Shown here piece by piece: positions 61,175 to 64,000 of a stretch of 64,000 bases of DNA (positions are counted from its first letter, which is position 1; each line of letters begins with the position of its first letter). Below the pieces are notes generated by a model, which was not told the DNA's origin, searched no databases, and saw only the letters and a list, made by a program, of their open reading frames with translations. This stretch comes from Kluyvera ascorbata_C (GTDB lineage: Bacteria; Pseudomonadota; Gammaproteobacteria; Enterobacterales; Enterobacteriaceae). Location of the stretch: positions 1,054,001 to 1,118,000 of the forward strand of contig NZ_JBIQOI010000001.1 in the NCBI RefSeq assembly GCF_044197065.1, in the 5' to 3' direction. The translations under genes were made by a program, and so were the position numbers.

Positions 61175-62312
61175 CACCGCGCGCGATATTCTCGCCGTAC
61201 TGCTGGCCTTTGATACTACCAGCCGCGAGTCCAATCTTGCGCTGATTGACTGGATTGCCGATTTTCTGGCCGCGCGCGGCATTGTATCCCAGCGTTTTTA
61301 TAATGAAGACGGTGGCAAGGCCAATCTCTACGCCCGCCTTGGCCCATCCGGGCCGGGCGGGGTGATGCTCTCCGGTCATACCGATGTGGTGCCGGTCGAC
61401 GGGCAGAACTGGAGCGTGCCGCCGTTTGCCTTAACCGAACGCGACGGATGTTACTACGGACGCGGCAGCGCCGACATGAAAGGCTTTATCGCCTGCGTGC
61501 TGGCCTCTGTCGAGGCGTTTCTGGACGCTCCGCTGCGGATGCCGCTGCATCTGGCGTTCTCCTACGACGAGGAGGTAGGCTGCCTCGGCGTGCGCAGCCT
61601 GGTGGCGCATCTCGAAGCCTCGCCGGAAAAACCGGCGCTGTGCCTTATTGGCGAACCGACGGAGATGCAGCCGGTCTACGGCCATAAAGGCAAGCTGGCG
61701 ATGCGCTGCTGCGTGGAAGGACAGGCCTGCCATTCCGCCTATGCGCCGCAGGGCGTTAACGCTATCAACTATGCCGCGAAGCTGATTAACCGACTGGATG
61801 TGCTGGGTGAGACGCTGGCACACCATGAAGACCCGCGCTTTTCGCCCGCCTTCAGCACGCTACAGGTGGGAACGATTCACGGCGGCGCGGCGCTGAACAT
61901 TGTGCCGCAGTCCTGCTGGTTTGATTTTGAGATTCGCTATCTGCCCGGTGTGGATCCCGAAACGGTCACCGCGTCGCTGGCGGAATATGCAGAGCAGTTG
62001 CTGCCGCAGATGCGCCGGGTAGCGGCACGCAGCGATATCCAGTTTCAGCCGTTAAGCCATTATCCGGGCCTGCTCAGCGACCCGCAGTCAGACTTCGCCC
62101 GTGGGCTGGCCCAGTGGTGCGGCAGCGATAATTTCTCGACCGTGGCGTTTGGCACCGAAGGCGGATTATTTGATGAGGTGGGCGTCGCCACGCTGATTTG
62201 CGGGCCGGGCAGTATGGCGCAAGGTCACAAGCTTGATGAGTACATCAGCATTGCGCAGATCGAACGCTGCATGCAGATGCTGGAGAACCTGTGCGCCTGG
62301 ATGCGCGACTAA
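61167..62312 (+). CDS. M20 metallopeptidase, ArgE/DapE-like deacylase
   Basis: This is a 381-aa binuclear zinc hydrolase. Metal and catalytic residues are in LSGHTDVVPVDG (His and Asp, near residue 71), GRGSADMKGF (bridging Asp), YDEEVGCLG (Glu-Glu pair), GEPT and the terminal GSMAQGHKLDEYI (His). It is closest to acetylornithine deacetylases, so it should remove an acyl group from an amino acid-like compound. No arginine genes surround it. It is coupled to DUF1028 by overlap. Confidence 0.9.
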   Translation: MNNTARDILAVLLAFDTTSRESNLALIDWIADFLAARGIVSQRFYNEDGGKANLYARLGPSGPGGVMLSGHTDVVPVDGQNWSVPPFALTERDGCYYGRGSADMKGFIACVLASVEAFLDAPLRMPLHLAFSYDEEVGCLGVRSLVAHLEASPEKPALCLIGEPTEMQPVYGHKGKLAMRCCVEGQACHSAYAPQGVNAINYAAKLINRLDVLGETLAHHEDPRFSPAFSTLQVGTIHGGAALNIVPQSCWFDFEIRYLPGVDPETVTASLAEYAEQLLPQMRRVAARSDIQFQPLSHYPGLLSDPQSDFARGLAQWCGSDNFSTVAFGTEGGLFDEVGVATLICGPGSMAQGHKLDEYISIAQIERCMQMLENLCAWMRD

Positions 62313-62355
62313 CCGTAGTTTCCTCAACCGAACACTCAACACAGGATCGTAAGCG

Positions 62356-63174
62356 ATGCAAAATGAACGCGCTGCACGTATTGATCAACACACTATCGAC
62401 CGCTGGCAGGCCGATGGCGTGGTGTTATTAAAAGGCGCATTTACGCCGTGGATTGAACGACTCTCCAGCGGCGTAGCGGCGCTGATGGCCAACCCCAGCG
62501 AATATGGCCATGCGCGCACGGTGATCCCTAAAGACGGGTCTGCGCCATTTTTCCAGGACTACTGTAACTGGTCGCGAATCCCGGAGTTTGAGGATTTTGT
62601 CTTTGAGTCGGCGGCGGCAGAGATTGCCGCTACGCTGATGCAGTCGCAGACGGCGAAGTTTTTTCACGAACACACGCTGGTGAAGCAGCCGGGTGGCAGC
62701 ACGGTGACACCATGGCATCACGACCAGCCTTATTACTGCGTTTCTGGACGGCAGAACGTCAGTTTCTGGATCCCGCTGGATCCGGTCGCACAGGCGACGT
62801 CGCTGCGTTGTATTCGCGGCTCACACCTATGGGAGGCTGAATTCAGCCCAACCCGCTTCAACGGTACCAAACTTTACGACCACGCGCGTTTTCGTTCGCT
62901 GCCGGATATCGACGCGCACGAAGCGGATTACGATATTGTCAGTTGGGATCTGGAGCCGGGAGATGCCGTGGCGTTTCATTTTCGCACCGTTCATGGCGCG
63001 CGAGGAAATCATACCGCGCATTCACGACGCGTTTTTTCCGCCCGCTGGGTGGGTGATGACGCCTCCTTTGCCGACCGCGGTGGCGTGACCTCGCCACCGT
63101 TTCCTGAACTGACGCTGCGCGACGGTGAACCGCTCGACTCTCCGCTGTTTCCGCAGATCTGGCCGAGAGGCTAG
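62356..63174 (+). CDS. second PhyH-family dioxygenase
   Basis: This is a 272-aa phytanoyl-CoA dioxygenase-like protein. The triad is in TPWHHDQPYY (His and Asp, near residue 117) and FRTVHGARGNHT (distal His, near 213), with the 2-oxoglutarate Arg in HSRRVFSARWV. Little is shared with the first PhyH protein beyond the motifs, so the two probably act on different positions or intermediates. It is last of the rightward operon, 43 bp after the M20 gene. Confidence 0.88.
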   Translation: MQNERAARIDQHTIDRWQADGVVLLKGAFTPWIERLSSGVAALMANPSEYGHARTVIPKDGSAPFFQDYCNWSRIPEFEDFVFESAAAEIAATLMQSQTAKFFHEHTLVKQPGGSTVTPWHHDQPYYCVSGRQNVSFWIPLDPVAQATSLRCIRGSHLWEAEFSPTRFNGTKLYDHARFRSLPDIDAHEADYDIVSWDLEPGDAVAFHFRTVHGARGNHTAHSRRVFSARWVGDDASFADRGGVTSPPFPELTLRDGEPLDSPLFPQIWPRG

Positions 63175-63224
63175 CCGTTGATGCCGGGTAGCGGCCAATC
63201 CTGAACGTCTGGGCGTCGGTCTCA

Positions 63225-63312
63225 TCCCGGCGTCGCGTTGCTCGGCCGGGCTACGGCTATATCGCCCGGGCTACCGCTCCCGTAGCCCGGCCAAGCGCAG
63301 CGCCGCCGGGAA
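63225..63312. repeat. REP cluster (BIME) after the catabolic operon
   Basis: Several palindromic arms (CCCGGCGTCGCG-TTGCTCGGCCGGG, GCCCGGGCTACC, CGTAGCCCGGCCAAGCGCAG) lie between the dioxygenase and SymE-like genes. The last arm with its GCGCCGCCGGGA tail repeats the element at 5407-5437. Confidence 0.75.
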
Positions 63313-63344
63313 CAGCTCCGAGCTCGACCGGACTACGATCGTTG

Positions 63345-63677
63345 TCAGAATTTCCCGCCCGTTCTACTCCGCTTAATCGCTGGAATATCCCCGCTATCGT
63401 TCAACGCGCCCGGGAAGGTTTTCAGCCAGGCTTTCACTTTGCGCTGGTTGATATTCGCCACGCTCATGCCTTCAATGCAGCCCCATAGCTCGCGGGTATT
63501 CTGCGGGGTAATCACAATACAATCTTTCATCACGCGGACTTTAACGGGCATGCCGTCGATAAATCCGGCCTGAGAGAGCCAATCACCGCCGAGGTGAACG
63601 GCGCGGCCTTCAACGAAGGAGTAAAACTCGCAGTGGGTGAAATCGGGTACGGTAGTTGGGGTGAGGGGTGTTGCCAT
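63345..63677 (-). CDS. SymE-like type I toxin family protein
   Basis: This is a 110-aa protein of the SymE family (AbrB/SpoVT-like fold). The diagnostic stretch is HLGGDWLSQAGFIDGMPVKVRVMKDCIVITPQN, residues 30-63. E. coli SymE is an SOS-induced nucleoid-associated toxin held down by the antisense RNA SymR. The ATG at 63677 has GGAGG at good spacing; the frame extends to 63713. No LexA box was found upstream. Members of this family near Rhs or polymorphic toxin loci may differ in role. Confidence 0.78.
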   Translation of the reverse strand: MATPLTPTTVPDFTHCEFYSFVEGRAVHLGGDWLSQAGFIDGMPVKVRVMKDCIVITPQNTRELWGCIEGMSVANINQRKVKAWLKTFPGALNDSGDIPAIKRSRTGGKF

Positions 63678-63985
63678 GGGGGCAGCCTCCGATAAGTGAT
63701 TTTTCTCTCTCATTGGCGGCTAAATCAGACGGTCTTAAAACGACCGACTCATCGATACCGGTGCATCTTTCGATGCCTCGCTGGCCTACCATTGAGATGG
63801 TAACTGTGCGAACGACATACGCACGTTTCTCCGATGAAGTTAGGTCAGGAGGCTAATCCCGGTACCTGATTTTGCTGGTACAACAACAGGATACAGCGGT
63901 TAGAGGGAGTGGGCAATAGTGGGAGCTGGAAGGAGGATCGCAGAAATGAAAACGGTAATGGTGCCGTAGGGGGATGGGGAGAGCG
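63678..63985. other. gap at the right edge, possible gene starting at 63986
   Basis: No gene of size is supported in these 308 bp. A strong GGAGG (63931-63935) precedes an ATG at 63946 that reads only seven codons (MKTVMVP). A second ATG at 63986 after GGGGAGAGCG reads MIYQL to the window end and may start a gene. An antisense RNA against the SymE-like gene would be encoded on the plus strand near 63660-63720, but no promoter was identified with confidence. Confidence 0.35.
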
Positions 63986-64000
63986 ATGATTTACCAGTTA

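Overview
The window is chromosomal DNA of a member of the Enterobacteriaceae, in or close to Enterobacter, Leclercia, Lelliottia or Citrobacter; the genus cannot be fixed from sequence reading alone. Two blocks keep Escherichia coli gene order: dcp / mgrR-mgtS / ydeE / eamA / marRAB / marC / ydeA, and ydcY / ydcZ / mnaT / mcbR / yncD / yncE / feaR-feaB. The fec products match the E. coli lengths residue for residue. Coding density is high, and many gene ends carry REP/BIME palindromes. No tRNA, rRNA, CRISPR array or intact insertion sequence was seen.

Layout. 1-2.6 kb: the 3' part of dcp, an uncharacterised 56-codon ORF, the PhoP-controlled sRNA mgrR and the 31-residue membrane protein MgtS. 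2.6-5.4 kb: a GlxA/FtrA-type regulator divergent from a rhodanese, then a MetE-like methyltransferase behind a candidate MetJ operator. 5.4-12 kb: the mar neighbourhood with ydeE, eamA, ydeA/sotB and a PhzF-like protein. 12-20 kb: an aldehyde dehydrogenase and the srfABC operon. 20-23 kb: a YjcS-like alkylsulfatase and a long AT-rich gap. 23-34.5 kb: an orphan DppA-like binding protein in front of ydcY, then the ydc/ync/fea genes. A roughly 130-bp unit in this stretch is tandemly repeated and includes the ydcZ 3' end. 34.5-43.2 kb: small regulator-target modules built around aldo/keto reductases, an isochorismatase-fold hydrolase, an alpha/beta hydrolase and a DMT exporter. 43.3-51.6 kb: yebG with a LexA box and a complete ferric citrate system fecIRABCDE with a Fur box, bracketed by a 39-bp imperfect direct repeat. 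51.9-53 kb: an AT-rich DUF3290-DUF421 membrane pair. 53.2-63.2 kb: two divergent operons forming a probable uptake-and-catabolism island. 63.2-64 kb: a REP cluster and a SymE-like toxin-family gene.

How the genes fit together. The island at 53.2-63.2 kb is the least familiar system here. A polar amino acid type ABC transporter (a binding protein plus a fused permease-ATPase) is encoded with a PhyH-family dioxygenase and a class II aldolase. Divergently, a LysR regulator is followed by a flavin monooxygenase, a Rid-family protein, a DUF1028 protein, an M20 deacylase and a second PhyH dioxygenase. I infer import of a nitrogenous small molecule, its oxidation by three oxygenases, deacylation and retro-aldol cleavage; the substrate is unknown. 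Elsewhere the window is rich in ligand- or stress-triggered control: MarR/MarA, PhoP, Fur, LexA, FecI/FecR, FeaR and probably MetJ.
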